From contig CAJAAV010000227.1 in NCBI GenBank assembly GCA_903937835.1, forward strand, positions 1 through 33,621: DNA of 33,621 nucleotides, given 5' to 3'. The translations under genes were made by a program, and so were the position numbers. Source of the DNA: an uncultured Chlorobiaceae bacterium (GTDB taxonomy: Bacteria > Bacteroidota > Chlorobiia > Chlorobiales > Chlorobiaceae). The notes under the pieces are model-generated. The model was not told the origin of the DNA. It worked only from the letters and a program-made list of their open reading frames with translations, and made no database searches. Of this stretch, positions 1 to 8,840 are shown piece by piece (within the stretch, counting starts at the first letter, position 1; every line of letters begins with the position of its first letter).

Positions 1-1
1 C

Positions 2-265
2 AGTTTGCCTGGGCTTACTCAATATTCGAATGGAACGGGCTATTTCACCGATCCATACAAGGATCCAGACAACAGACCTCGGGATCGCAACAATACGACT
101 GTTTTGACTCGATGGAACCACCATTTCAATGGTACTGACGGTACTGCTCGGCTTTCATGCCGTTACTACACCGACACTTTCGGTATACGAGCGCATACGC
201 TTGGTGCTGAATATGTTCAGCCGCTGCAGAATGGCTGGACGCTTATTGATTCCGGAATGGTTTGA
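2..265 (+). pseudogene. DUF3570-like outer-membrane protein fragment, cut off at both ends
   Basis: The frame is open from the window edge and ends at a TGA after about 87 codons. It reads like the middle of a DUF3570 protein: a GYFTDPYK segment, then RWNHHF, RYYTDTFGI, and AHTLGAEYVQPLQNGWTL, which is the family's characteristic beta-strand-rich stretch. In intact members the chain continues for many residues after the GWTL segment, but here it stops five codons later. The +1 and +2 frames downstream do not resume a recognisable DUF3570 sequence, and bchJ ends convergently at 291. I infer a decayed or truncated gene; the 5' part lies outside the window. DUF3570 proteins are thought to sit in the outer membrane, but their role is unknown to me. 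A real short variant cannot be excluded. Confidence 0.55.
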
Positions 266-290
266 GAATCTTCGGAGTTGCCCAAAAATG

Positions 291-866
291 TCAAATCTCA
301 CAACGGTAATTACACCTTATATCCCCATTCTCTTTCCGAATATCTGCCTTGATCTTTGTCTTCGGATTGATCAGCTCCTGTAAAAGCGCAGTGAAGGTGC
401 CGAGATAGAAGTTTCCGACAACTGGCTGGGTTGGAAAAGTGACCTTCACCGATATTTCTGGTGGCCGTGTCATCGTGTAGGCGAACTCGCCGCTTCCTGC
501 AAATGTCCAGGCATTTTTACTGATGGCAAAGAGGAAGAGCTGGAATGCCGGGCGTGGCGGAAGAAGTTTTACGAATTTCTGGAAGATGCCGGGGATGCGG
601 ACTTTCAGAAGGTATCGGGCCGTCCGTTCTCCGGACTCTTGCAGGATTCTGGAGGTCGCTGTCTCGCCGATCTCTTTTTGCAGCGCACCGACAAGTGTGT
701 GAAATTTTGCCTCTTCGACCATCTCTTTCGGCAGGTTTCCGACAAGATATCCCTGGCCGATTTTGCTCAGCATTTTTTCAGCTTGACTTTTGCCGTAGGT
801 CGCCTCAAGAGCGGCAACGGTCTGTATAATGGAATTGGGGCCTATCCTGGCGGGTGTATTCATCAA
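291..866 (-). CDS. bchJ: BchJ, V4R-domain bacteriochlorophyll biosynthesis protein
   Basis: The protein of 191 residues matches BchJ along its length. It begins with RIGPNSIIQTVAALEATYG, followed by the ERTARYLLKVRIPGIFQKFVKLLPPRPA stretch, and carries the KNAWTFAGSGEF signature of the 4-vinyl reductase (V4R) small-molecule-binding domain near residues 115-130. BchJ was first assigned as the 8-vinyl reductase. Work in green sulfur bacteria later gave that reaction to BciA, leaving BchJ as an accessory protein that may bind or channel a tetrapyrrole intermediate. It follows the lipoprotein gene by 14 bases on the same strand, so the two are probably co-transcribed. No terminator is visible after its stop. 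Confidence 0.9.
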   Translation of the reverse strand: MMNTPARIGPNSIIQTVAALEATYGKSQAEKMLSKIGQGYLVGNLPKEMVEEAKFHTLVGALQKEIGETATSRILQESGERTARYLLKVRIPGIFQKFVKLLPPRPAFQLFLFAISKNAWTFAGSGEFAYTMTRPPEISVKVTFPTQPVVGNFYLGTFTALLQELINPKTKIKADIRKENGDIRCNYRCEI

Positions 867-880
867 AAATTAGTTTTGGT

Positions 881-1990
881 TTACCGGGAAGTCTTGATAG
901 TGATATCGATATTTCTTGTAGTCCATCGGGCACGTACCGTTACTTTTTCAGGATAAAATCCGAATGGTTGGGCTGGTTGAAACGGCTCGATGGAGCCAGG
1001 GTTCCATTGCTGTTCAGGATCAGGCTTTTTATTGCCATAAGGAACATGGGCGCTGACAATATAGCTGCCGGGAGGAAGTTTATCGAAAGAGTAGTGAAAT
1101 GTTCCTTTTCGGTCGCGAGTGGCGGTTGTACTGTACGATCCTGCAGAACCCGATGCTTCAATAATAACGTATTTCCCGGAGGTAACGCATGTTCCCGAGA
1201 TGCTTCCGGTTTCAGCCGCTGCTGGCGCCTTGCTGACTGGTAGAGATTGAGCTCCTCTGTCCCTTCCTGAAAACCTGAAGAGTAGATCTGAAGATCCGGC
1301 GGGAACAAGCGCCATACTGCTCAGGCCAATCTCTTCCTCGCCCATGGTATAGCGCAAGTCATTGTTTCGATCATTAATCGCAATAATCCTGTATGATCTG
1401 GCTGCTATGTGCCTGAAAGAGAAAACTCCGGAGGGATCTGCCTGTATAAGGTAATCCGGCTCTCTGGCCAGCAGTTTTCCGCTTTCTGCGCTTTCAGGAT
1501 GTTCGGCAAAAGCGAGTATCAGCGCATTTGTGGCGGGAGAACAGTCATTGTTGATGACCTTTCCTTTGATTGTTCCGCTATCGATCACTGCACCTGTGGA
1601 AAATGCCATGGTATAAGGAGCTGGCAAGGTTTGTCCCCGGTTATCCCTGAGATTCTTGTCGAGGGTGAGAATATAGGTTGTGTTTTGTTGCAGAGGTCTG
1701 TCCAGACTCAGTATCGTGTTTTTTGCGTCAACGGTAATATCGTATCCTCCGACAGAGGGAGTAACGTTGAGTGCCTTGAGCAATTGCCGTGCGGTAACGT
1801 AGTGGTTGAAGGTCAGGCGAATCGTTTTTGTTGAAACATTAACGGTCGATGGAGCAGGATCGGACAATAGTACCTGCAACGGCGTCGTATCGGCTACTCC
1901 TCCCGAAGGTGGTCGATCGGAAGCACAACCCCCAACAAGCCACAGCAGGAGAATGAGGAGCACGCGCATGGTGCGGGAGGTACTCTGCAT
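881..1990 (-). CDS. Ig-like domain lipoprotein
   Basis: The 369-residue protein starts with a hydrophobic signal sequence ending in a lipobox (VGGC, Cys22), so it should be lipidated and exported to the cell envelope. Residues of about 40-130 resemble a SbsA/Big_5 type Ig-like domain (DPAPSTVNVSTKTIRLTFNHYV, then TTYILTLDKNLRDNRGQTL). Later parts (about 140-220 and 260-330) look like carboxypeptidase-regulatory or SdrB-like beta-sandwich repeats with GxFxFxxLPPGSY patterns. I chose the ATG at 1990 because GAAGGA lies five bases upstream; a second in-frame ATG at 1969 lacks one. Proteins of this kind are common in Bacteroidetes and Chlorobi with no firm function. The gene directly precedes bchJ, but I see no mechanistic link to pigment synthesis. 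Confidence 0.75.
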   Translation of the reverse strand: MQSTSRTMRVLLILLLWLVGGCASDRPPSGGVADTTPLQVLLSDPAPSTVNVSTKTIRLTFNHYVTARQLLKALNVTPSVGGYDITVDAKNTILSLDRPLQQNTTYILTLDKNLRDNRGQTLPAPYTMAFSTGAVIDSGTIKGKVINNDCSPATNALILAFAEHPESAESGKLLAREPDYLIQADPSGVFSFRHIAARSYRIIAINDRNNDLRYTMGEEEIGLSSMALVPAGSSDLLFRFSGRDRGAQSLPVSKAPAAAETGSISGTCVTSGKYVIIEASGSAGSYSTTATRDRKGTFHYSFDKLPPGSYIVSAHVPYGNKKPDPEQQWNPGSIEPFQPAQPFGFYPEKVTVRARWTTRNIDITIKTSR

Positions 1991-2071
1991 GAAAATCCTT
2001 CAGTTCTGTGGTGAGAGAGGCTTGATTGTATCTGACCGTGAAAATTCGTAAATTAGAAACTAATGTGGTTC

Positions 2072-2088
2072 TATGAAAGTTTTTCATA
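2072..2088. promoter_or_regulatory. Inverted repeat in the divergent lipoprotein/glgA intergenic region
   Basis: Perfect seven-base arms (TATGAAA and TTTCATA) are separated by GTT, centred about 36 bases before the glgA start. No T-tract follows on either strand, so it does not look like a terminator. It could be an operator for glgA, for the divergent lipoprotein-bchJ pair, or for both. It could also be chance in AT-rich sequence. Confidence 0.3.
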
Positions 2089-2115
2089 AAAAATTCTAGA
2101 TTGGTTGTCATATAG

Positions 2116-3585
2116 ATGTCCAGACGAAATTTCAAAGTTCTTTATGTCTCAGGTGAAGTCTCTCCTTTTGTAAGAATCAGCCCGCTTGCTGATTTTATGG
2201 CATCTTTTCCTCAAGCTATTGAGGAAGAAGGGTTCGAAGCGCGTATCATGATGCCTAAATACGGGACAATCAATGACAGGAAGTTCCGGCTGCACGATGT
2301 TTTGCGTTTGTCAGACATTGAGGTTCATCTCAAGGAAAAAATTGACTTGCTGGATGTCAAAGTGACGGCGTTGCCTTCAAGCAAGATCCAGACATATTTT
2401 CTCTACAACGAAAAATATTTCAAGCGTAACGGTCTTTTTACTGACATATATAATGGAAGCGATCTGAAAGGAAACGTTGAAAAGGTGGTTTTCTTCAATG
2501 TTGGTGTGCTCGAAACCCTGCAGCGGCTGGGGTGGAAGCCTGACATTATTCACTGCCATGACTGGCATGCAAGCCTTATTCCCCTTCTTTTGAAAACGGT
2601 TTACGCTTCCAATGATTTTTTCAGGGATGTAAAGACAGTTTTTACTATTCACAATATTTATCGTCAGGGTATTCTGCCATACAAGGCATTCCAGCGGCTG
2701 CTTCCTGATGAGGTCTGTTCCGCTCTGTATTGCAACAACGATGATGTGAATTTGCTCTATACCGGCGTCGAACATGCCGACCTTCTTACGACGACGTCGA
2801 AAAGTTATGCCGAAAAGATTGTGCATGATGGTCCTCAGACTTATGGGCTCGGTCGTGTTCTTGGAGAGTATCAGACGAAATTTTACGGTATTCTTAACGG
2901 TATCGATATCAGGCAGTGGAATCCGTCGACCGACAAGCTCATCAAGAAGCGTTACAGTATTGAGCATATAGAGGGCAAGCTTGACAACAAAAAAGCGTTG
3001 CTTCTGGAAGCGGGACTTCCATACCGTGAAGGTGTGCCTGTGGTGGGCGTGATTGCTAATTTTGACGAGTTTCAGGGTGCAGATCTTCTGCAGCAAAGCC
3101 TTGAACAGCTTGCAGCGCTCGATATTCAGCTCGTGATCAGTGGTTCAGGTGACAAGAATTATGAAAAAGTCTTTCAGGATTTTGCCCTGGAGCATCCCGA
3201 ACAGGTGAGCGTTCAGACCGAATATTCCGATGCTAATTTTCATTTGGCCATTGCCGGGCTTGATATTCTGCTTATGCCGGGCATGATTGAATCGTGCGGT
3301 ATGATTCAGATGTTTGCCATGAGCTATGGAACGATACCGGTGGCTTATGCTGGTGGCGGGATTGTTGAAACCATAGAGGATCATGGCGAAGAGAGTGGGT
3401 CAGGATTTATTTTTTATGATTATACCAACCATTCACTTGTTGACAAGCTGCAGGAGGCTCTCGAATGTTTTTATGACGAGGAGAGCTGGCTGCGGATTGT
3501 AACCGAGGCTATGACCCGCGATTTTACCTGGAAAAACTCGGCAGAAGAGTATGACCATTTGTACCGTGAACTTCTTGAAGAATAG
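2116..3585 (+). CDS. glgA: Glycogen synthase GlgA (GT5 family)
   Basis: This 489-residue protein has the GT5 glycogen/starch synthase layout: an N-terminal Rossmann half (KVLYVSGEVSPF, PDIIHCHDWHASLIPLLLK, FTIHNIYRQGILP) and a C-terminal half with NGIDIRQWNPSTD and the late catalytic-region motif IESCGMIQMFAMSYGTIPVAYAGGGIVETI. The family transfers glucose from ADP-glucose to the non-reducing end of glycogen in the cytoplasm. The N-terminal KxGGL nucleotide-sugar motif is not present. The equivalent stretch near residue 20 reads RISPLAD, while the ADxxxxxP part after it survives. Length is normal for GlgA. It is the first gene of the plus-strand run, and the next gene begins six bases after its stop. 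Confidence 0.88.
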   Translation: MSRRNFKVLYVSGEVSPFVRISPLADFMASFPQAIEEEGFEARIMMPKYGTINDRKFRLHDVLRLSDIEVHLKEKIDLLDVKVTALPSSKIQTYFLYNEKYFKRNGLFTDIYNGSDLKGNVEKVVFFNVGVLETLQRLGWKPDIIHCHDWHASLIPLLLKTVYASNDFFRDVKTVFTIHNIYRQGILPYKAFQRLLPDEVCSALYCNNDDVNLLYTGVEHADLLTTTSKSYAEKIVHDGPQTYGLGRVLGEYQTKFYGILNGIDIRQWNPSTDKLIKKRYSIEHIEGKLDNKKALLLEAGLPYREGVPVVGVIANFDEFQGADLLQQSLEQLAALDIQLVISGSGDKNYEKVFQDFALEHPEQVSVQTEYSDANFHLAIAGLDILLMPGMIESCGMIQMFAMSYGTIPVAYAGGGIVETIEDHGEESGSGFIFYDYTNHSLVDKLQEALECFYDEESWLRIVTEAMTRDFTWKNSAEEYDHLYRELLEE

Positions 3586-3591
3586 GTGGTT

Positions 3592-4182
3592 ATGGCGCAA
3601 ACAATAAAGGTTCTCTTTCTTGACCGTGATGGTACAATAAATAAGGATACAGGCTCTTATATCGCATCGAGAGAGCAGTTGCAGCTTATTGATCGTGCTG
3701 ATGAAGCCATCGCGCTTGCAAGGAGTGCCGGTTTTCTGATTGTTATCGTCAGCAATCAGGCGGGTATTGCCAGAGGGATAGCTACCGTCGAACAGGTTGA
3801 AGAGGTGAACCGCTATCTTAATGAGCTGCTTTCGGCCAAAAATGCAGGGTTTGACCGCTGCTATTACTGTCCCTTTCATCCAGAATACCCTCATCCGGAG
3901 TATGACCGTTTCGTGGATTTTCGGAAACCGGCAACGGGAATGGTTGAGCTTGCCATCAATGATTTTTTGGCTGAAGGTCTCATTGTCGACAGGGGTGCAT
4001 CGTTTTTTGTCGGAGATAAAACGATTGATGTTGAGTGTGGTCTGCGTGCCGGACTCAGGCCGGTTCTGGTAAGGACCGGTCATAATGAGGAGGAACTCTG
4101 TTTGGCGCGGAACATTGTTCCTGAATTTGTGGCTGACGATCTCTATCAAGCTGTGACGGAGTATATCCTTGCCTCTTCCTGA
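3592..4182 (+). CDS. gmhB: HAD-IIIA phosphatase, GmhB-like (heptose bisphosphate phosphatase family)
   Basis: The 196-residue protein has the HAD-IIIA catalytic motif LDRDGTIN (Asp11, Asp13), the SNQAGIARG motif II and the FVGDKTIDVECGLRAG motif IV of the GmhB/HisB-N group. GmhB removes the 7-phosphate from heptose bisphosphate during LPS-core heptose synthesis. The structural zinc loop of typical GmhB (CxH...CxC before RKP) is mostly gone: Cys93 remains, but the other ligand positions read Phe95 and VDF (108-110). The ATG at 3592 has AGGTGG just upstream and is preferred over the in-frame GTG at 3586. It sits between glgA and hemW. Specificity could be a different sugar phosphate. Confidence 0.75.
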   Translation: MAQTIKVLFLDRDGTINKDTGSYIASREQLQLIDRADEAIALARSAGFLIVIVSNQAGIARGIATVEQVEEVNRYLNELLSAKNAGFDRCYYCPFHPEYPHPEYDRFVDFRKPATGMVELAINDFLAEGLIVDRGASFFVGDKTIDVECGLRAGLRPVLVRTGHNEEELCLARNIVPEFVADDLYQAVTEYILASS

Positions 4183-4218
4183 TGCTGTTTCTTGCTTTCA
4201 TGTCAGCCTTTTCAGGTT

Positions 4219-5343
4219 ATGCTGACTCTCTATGTGCATATTCCATTCTGTAAATCGCGCTGTTCCTACTGTGATTTTTACCTTGTAACCCGACAGGAGC
4301 ATATCGCCGCTTTTTTTGAGGCTCTTTCTCTTGAATGCGCATCCCGATCGGCTGATCTGAAAGGAAGAACGGTTGGTGCCATTCATTTCGGGGGCGGTAC
4401 TCCTTCCATAGTTCCCGTGCACTATCTTGCCAGATGGCTTGACGACATTGCCGCGCTCTGTACGTTTGCTCCCGATATTGAAATAGCGCTTGAAGCCAAT
4501 CCTGAAGATCTCTGTTGCACAAAAATGGATGAGCTCCGGGCGGCGGGTATAACGAGGCTCAGCATTGGCCTTCAGTCTTTTAGCTCCGAAAAGCTGCGGG
4601 CGCTTGGTCGTGCGCATACGGCGCTTGAATCACTCCAGGTCACCGCCGGGGCGCTTCAGAGGTTTGACTCAGTGAGCATTGACCTGATATGCGGAGTTTC
4701 CGGCGAGGATCTGCCGATGTGGGAAGCTGATCTCAATGCGGCTCTGGCGCTGCGGCCTCACCATATTTCAGTCTATATGCTCTCGGTTGAGCCGAAAACC
4801 CTTTTGCATTGGAAGATCTCGAAAGGCATACTGACTGTTCCGGACGAAGCCGCGCAGGCAACCTTCTATGAAACAGCGATCAGAGAAGTGGCGCTGCAGG
4901 GGTACAGCCATTACGAAGTCTCCAATTTTTGTCTGCCGGGCCATCATTCCCGATACAATCTTGCAAGCTGGCGGCGCGAGCCATACCTTGGCTTTGGCCC
5001 TTCTGCACACAGCTTTCTTGTTTCTGAAGAGTGCGAGATCCGTGCGGCCAATGTGTCAAGCCTGACTCGTTATATTGCCGCTCCCGAAAATGCTGTGGTG
5101 TTTCGTGAAGAATTGTCGGATACAGAGCGGTTTACTGAACAGGTTTTTCTTTCGCTGCGAATAAACAGCGGTCTTGATGTTGAGTTTTTGCGAAAAGAAA
5201 ATAAATTGGGGCAGGGCCTTTCACAGACTCTTGATCTTTTTGTAGAGAAAGGCTGGATACAGCAGCAGGCGGGGCTTCTTTACCTGACCGAAAAAGGTTT
5301 TTTGTTTGCCGATTTTATTGCAGAGGCTCTTATTTTTGGATAA
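4219..5343 (+). CDS. hemW: Radical SAM heme chaperone HemW
   Basis: The protein of about 374 residues starts MLTLYVHIPFC and has the radical SAM cluster motif Cys11-x3-Cys15-x2-Cys18 followed by DFY. It then has HFGGGTPSIVP, the LEANPEDL and RLSIGLQSFSSEKLRALGR stretches, and a C-terminal HemW-type domain (GYSHYEVSNFCLPGHHSRYN, YLGFGPSAHSF). The order and the CxxxCxxCDF form, rather than the HemN form, indicate HemW, a heme-binding chaperone often misnamed coproporphyrinogen oxidase. The ATG at 4219 is preferred to the in-frame TTG at 4192 because it gives the standard HemW N-terminus. Thirty bases separate it from the next gene. Confidence 0.88.
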   Translation: MLTLYVHIPFCKSRCSYCDFYLVTRQEHIAAFFEALSLECASRSADLKGRTVGAIHFGGGTPSIVPVHYLARWLDDIAALCTFAPDIEIALEANPEDLCCTKMDELRAAGITRLSIGLQSFSSEKLRALGRAHTALESLQVTAGALQRFDSVSIDLICGVSGEDLPMWEADLNAALALRPHHISVYMLSVEPKTLLHWKISKGILTVPDEAAQATFYETAIREVALQGYSHYEVSNFCLPGHHSRYNLASWRREPYLGFGPSAHSFLVSEECEIRAANVSSLTRYIAAPENAVVFREELSDTERFTEQVFLSLRINSGLDVEFLRKENKLGQGLSQTLDLFVEKGWIQQQAGLLYLTEKGFLFADFIAEALIFG

Positions 5344-5373
5344 TCAAAGTTACAATCAGCGCACGTTTCACCC

Positions 5374-8019
5374 ATGACACACCGGACGATTAACCGCACT
5401 CTTTCTGCTCTTCTTTTTCTTTTTGCTGAAGTTTTATATCTCTGCACCATGGCTCCCACCTTTTCGTTCTGGGATTGCGGGGAGTTTATTGCCACAGCCT
5501 TTACACTTGGAATTCCACATCCTCCCGGATCGCCGCTCTTTCTGCTGCTCGGTCGTCTCTTTTCCATGATTCCTTTTTTCAGTGATACCGGTGCACGGGT
5601 TAACCTGATCAGTACTTTCGCCAGCGCAGCAACCATCATGTTGACCTATCTCGTCACGGTGCGGTTGATTATCCTCTACAGAAAAAGTGAGCCTGAACTC
5701 TGGAGCCCGGCTGAAAAAATATCGGGCTACGGTGGAGCTGTTATCGGGGCGCTTGCCCTTGCCTTATCGGACAGTTTCTGGTTTAACGCTGTTGAAGCTG
5801 AAGTGTACGCTCTTTCATCGCTTTTTACGGCACTGGTGCTCTGGCTGATTCTCCGCTGGTATGAGGAGGATCCAAAACCCGGACATGAACGCTGGCTGCT
5901 GCTCGTCATGTATGTCATAGGGTTGTCGATCGGGGTGCATCTGCTCAGCCTGCTTGCAGTATTTGCCGTTGCTTTGCTCTACTACTTTAAAAAGTATGAG
6001 GTGACCTTTAAATCCTTCGCACTGCTCATTCTTTCATCGTCCGGCCTCTTTTTCCTGATTTATATCGGCATCATCAAGGGGCTTCCGATGTTGCTGCAAC
6101 TGACCTCATGGTGGGGATTTCTTCTTTTTCTCGTGGTACTCGGCTATGCTGTCTGGTATTCACACACGCATCGCAAAGCGTTCCTGAATACCATCCTGAT
6201 GTCGCTGTTTCTCATCATTATCGGGTATACATCCTACGGCATGATTTTTGTACGGGCGCAGGCAGGGCCGCCGATCAACGAAAACAATCCTTCGACCTCA
6301 GAGACCTTTTTTTCTTATCTCAATCGCGATCAGTACGGTGATATGCCACTTTGGCCGAGACGCTGGTCGCCGGAGCCGGTGCATCAGTATTACTACCAGC
6401 AGTATTCAAGCGATCTCGACTATTTTCTCACCTACCAGATGCAGAAGATGTACTTTCGCTATTTAGGGTGGCAGTTTATAGGACGTGAGCATGATATGGA
6501 AGGGGCCGGAGTCGACTGGTCGGTGCTTTGGGGTATCCCTTTTCTTGTGGGGCTTGTTGGAGCGATAACCCATTTCAGGCGCGACTGGAAGATGGGACTG
6601 GTTGTGACTGCGCTCTTTGTGCTGACCGGTGCCGCACTTGTTATCTATCTTAACCAGACTGAACCTCAGCCAAGAGAGCGGGATTACAGTTATGTCGGCA
6701 GCTTTTTCGCCTTTGCTCTCTGGATAGGAATCGGAATTGAAAGCATTTGGCATTGGTTTGGTGAGAGGCTGAAACTGAGCGGTCGCAAAAACCAGATGAT
6801 TCTTGCCGGGCTGACAGTCGCTACAGGCCTCTTTCTCATAAACGGAAGGATGCTGCAGGCCAACTATCGGATGCACGACCGTTCGGGTAACTATGTTCCG
6901 TGGGACTGGGCCTGGAATATGTTGCAAAGTTGTGAAAAAGATGCCATTCTTTTTACCAACGGCGATAACGATACCTTTCCTTTGTGGTACCTGCAGGAGG
7001 TCGAACGTATCAGAACCGATGTGCGGGTGGTTAACCTGAGTCTTGCCAATACAGGCTGGTACCTTGATCAGTTGAAAAACAGCAGCCCACGCGGAGCAAA
7101 ACCCGTTGCCTTCAGTTTAAGCGACGGAGAGATTGCCAGTATTACCTATGTCCCTATTGATTCAGTTGATGCAGTGCTTCCTTCATCACCAATCCGTCAG
7201 CAGCTTTTGCGTGAGTCACGACTTTCTGGCTTTTCGCTGCCTTCCGAACCGCTCGACACCATGACCTGGTTGCTGAAGCCCGGATTGACCTATGATGGAC
7301 AGGGATATCTCCGTCCGCAGGATATTGCTGTATATGAGATTCTGATGAGCAACTTTGCCCGTCGCCCGATCTATTTCGCCTTGACGGTCGATCCCGAAAG
7401 TATGATCGGGATTGAAAACTATCTGCGTCTTGACGGCCTTGCCTACAAGGTAGTGCCGATTAAAAGTGCAGATCCTATGAGCTATGTTGATTCGGCGCGA
7501 CTCTACAGGAGCCTGATGAACGTCTATCGTTACCGGAACCTCAATAACGCCCAGGTTACTCTTGAAGAGACTTCACGAAGGCTTTGCAGCAATTACTCCC
7601 CCCTGTTTGTCCGACTTGCCCTTGAACTGGCCACGGATCCAGAGGGAACACTTCCCATAAAAGATGCCTCGGGTGCAGAGCGGAATGTCCGGCGCGGAAC
7701 ACTTGCACTGCAGGTACTTGACACTTCTGCAAAACTTCTGCCTCTTGCCCAATATCCTCTTAATCCTGAACTTGCCGGTTCGACCATCGCTCTTTATGTA
7801 CGTCTTGGCGAAAAGCAGAAAACCTCTGTGTATATTAATTATCTTGAGCAGTTAGGCGTCCATAGCTCGCCAGCTTCTGACCCTCGCCTTTTTTATGTTC
7901 TTGCCAAGGCGTATCGGGATATTGGTCGCAACGATGAGTCGAAACGGATTATCCAATTGCTTTCCCGTGAGCTGAAGGAGCCTGCGTTGGTAGAAGAGTT
8001 TGAAACAATGAAGAAATAA
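5374..8019 (+). CDS. DUF2723 membrane protein, predicted GT-C-type glycosyltransferase
   Basis: This large 881-residue protein has many hydrophobic segments in its first half. The N-terminus carries the DUF2723 hallmark: a first membrane helix, then PTFSFWDCGEFIATAFTLGIPHPPGSPLF, with an acidic pair in the first external loop as in GT-C glycosyltransferases. Later conserved pieces are QPRERDYSYVGSFFAFALWIGIGI and NGDNDTFPLWYLQEVERIRTDVRVVNLSLANTGWYL. DUF2723 is classed with glycosyltransferases (GT117) and is typical of Bacteroidetes/Chlorobi. It probably moves a sugar from a lipid carrier at the membrane, but donor and acceptor are unknown to me. The C-terminal third is soluble and helical. 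It lies five bases before lpxA, consistent with an envelope role. Confidence 0.85.
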   Translation: MTHRTINRTLSALLFLFAEVLYLCTMAPTFSFWDCGEFIATAFTLGIPHPPGSPLFLLLGRLFSMIPFFSDTGARVNLISTFASAATIMLTYLVTVRLIILYRKSEPELWSPAEKISGYGGAVIGALALALSDSFWFNAVEAEVYALSSLFTALVLWLILRWYEEDPKPGHERWLLLVMYVIGLSIGVHLLSLLAVFAVALLYYFKKYEVTFKSFALLILSSSGLFFLIYIGIIKGLPMLLQLTSWWGFLLFLVVLGYAVWYSHTHRKAFLNTILMSLFLIIIGYTSYGMIFVRAQAGPPINENNPSTSETFFSYLNRDQYGDMPLWPRRWSPEPVHQYYYQQYSSDLDYFLTYQMQKMYFRYLGWQFIGREHDMEGAGVDWSVLWGIPFLVGLVGAITHFRRDWKMGLVVTALFVLTGAALVIYLNQTEPQPRERDYSYVGSFFAFALWIGIGIESIWHWFGERLKLSGRKNQMILAGLTVATGLFLINGRMLQANYRMHDRSGNYVPWDWAWNMLQSCEKDAILFTNGDNDTFPLWYLQEVERIRTDVRVVNLSLANTGWYLDQLKNSSPRGAKPVAFSLSDGEIASITYVPIDSVDAVLPSSPIRQQLLRESRLSGFSLPSEPLDTMTWLLKPGLTYDGQGYLRPQDIAVYEILMSNFARRPIYFALTVDPESMIGIENYLRLDGLAYKVVPIKSADPMSYVDSARLYRSLMNVYRYRNLNNAQVTLEETSRRLCSNYSPLFVRLALELATDPEGTLPIKDASGAERNVRRGTLALQVLDTSAKLLPLAQYPLNPELAGSTIALYVRLGEKQKTSVYINYLEQLGVHSSPASDPRLFYVLAKAYRDIGRNDESKRIIQLLSRELKEPALVEEFETMKK

Positions 8020-8024
8020 ATATT

Positions 8025-8825
8025 ATGCAGACCACAATTCATCCAACTGCCGTTATCGGTCAGAGCGCCGTTCTTGGTGAAGGCGTTACGGTCGGTCCCT
8101 ACACTGTCATTGAAGACGATGTAGAAATAGGTGATGGCACCAGGATATGGCCCCATGTTCATATAGCATCCGGTGCGCGGATCGGCAGCGAATGCAAGAT
8201 CTATTCTGGAGCAGTGCTTGCCACTGATCCTCAGGATCTCAAGTTTTCCGGAGAGAAGACCTGGCTTTATGTTGGCGACAGAACGGTGATCCGGGAATGT
8301 GTTACCCTTAATCGTGGCACAAAAGCGAGTGGTAAAACAGTTATCGGCTCCGACAATCTTTTTATGGCTTATTCGCATGTTGGTCATGACTGTGTCATCG
8401 GTAATCATGTTGTTGTCGCCAATTGTGTTCCCTTTGGGGGCCACTGTGAGGTTGGCGACTATGTTGTTATTGGGGGGCTGGCCGCAGTGCATCAGTTTGT
8501 TCGTATCGGGCGTTTTTCAATGATTGGGGGACTCTCAAGAGTTACGCTTGATGTTCCACCGTTTGTCATGGCTTCTGGCAATGAAACTTTCCGTTTTGAG
8601 GGTCTTAACAGTATTGGACTTAAACGGAGAGGATTTGGTTCGGAGAAGATAACCCTGATCAAGGATGCCTACCGGATTATCTTTCAGTCAGGGCTCCTGC
8701 TTGCCAACGCTTTGGAGAAGGTAAAATCGGAACTTTCTCATGAATCGGAAATTCATGAGATTCTGGACTTTTTCGCATCAGGTACTCACGGCAGAAAATT
8801 TATCAGACCGTTCAATCATCAGTAA
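8025..8825 (+). CDS. lpxA: UDP-N-acetylglucosamine acyltransferase LpxA
   Basis: The 266-residue protein begins with left-handed beta-helix hexapeptide repeats (IHPTAVIGQSAVLGEGVTVGPYTVIEDDVEIG) and carries the LpxA core: GAVLATDPQDLKF, RECVTLNRGT and FMAYSHVGHDCVIGNH, where His121 aligns with the general base of E. coli LpxA. The C-terminal helical part (EGLNSIGLKRRGF) is also typical. It catalyses the first step of lipid A synthesis, adding a hydroxyacyl chain from ACP to UDP-GlcNAc in the cytoplasm. It sits inside the plus-strand run between DUF2723 and the ROK kinase. Another lipid A gene, lpxH, is about 13 kb downstream. Confidence 0.95.
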   Translation: MQTTIHPTAVIGQSAVLGEGVTVGPYTVIEDDVEIGDGTRIWPHVHIASGARIGSECKIYSGAVLATDPQDLKFSGEKTWLYVGDRTVIRECVTLNRGTKASGKTVIGSDNLFMAYSHVGHDCVIGNHVVVANCVPFGGHCEVGDYVVIGGLAAVHQFVRIGRFSMIGGLSRVTLDVPPFVMASGNETFRFEGLNSIGLKRRGFGSEKITLIKDAYRIIFQSGLLLANALEKVKSELSHESEIHEILDFFASGTHGRKFIRPFNHQ

Positions 8826-8840
8826 ATTAAATGTTACAGT

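Noticed and set aside
2377-3096. Open frame of 239 codons on the minus strand across glgA
   Set aside because: It is the antisense of a clear glgA coding region, with no homology and no ribosome site of its own.
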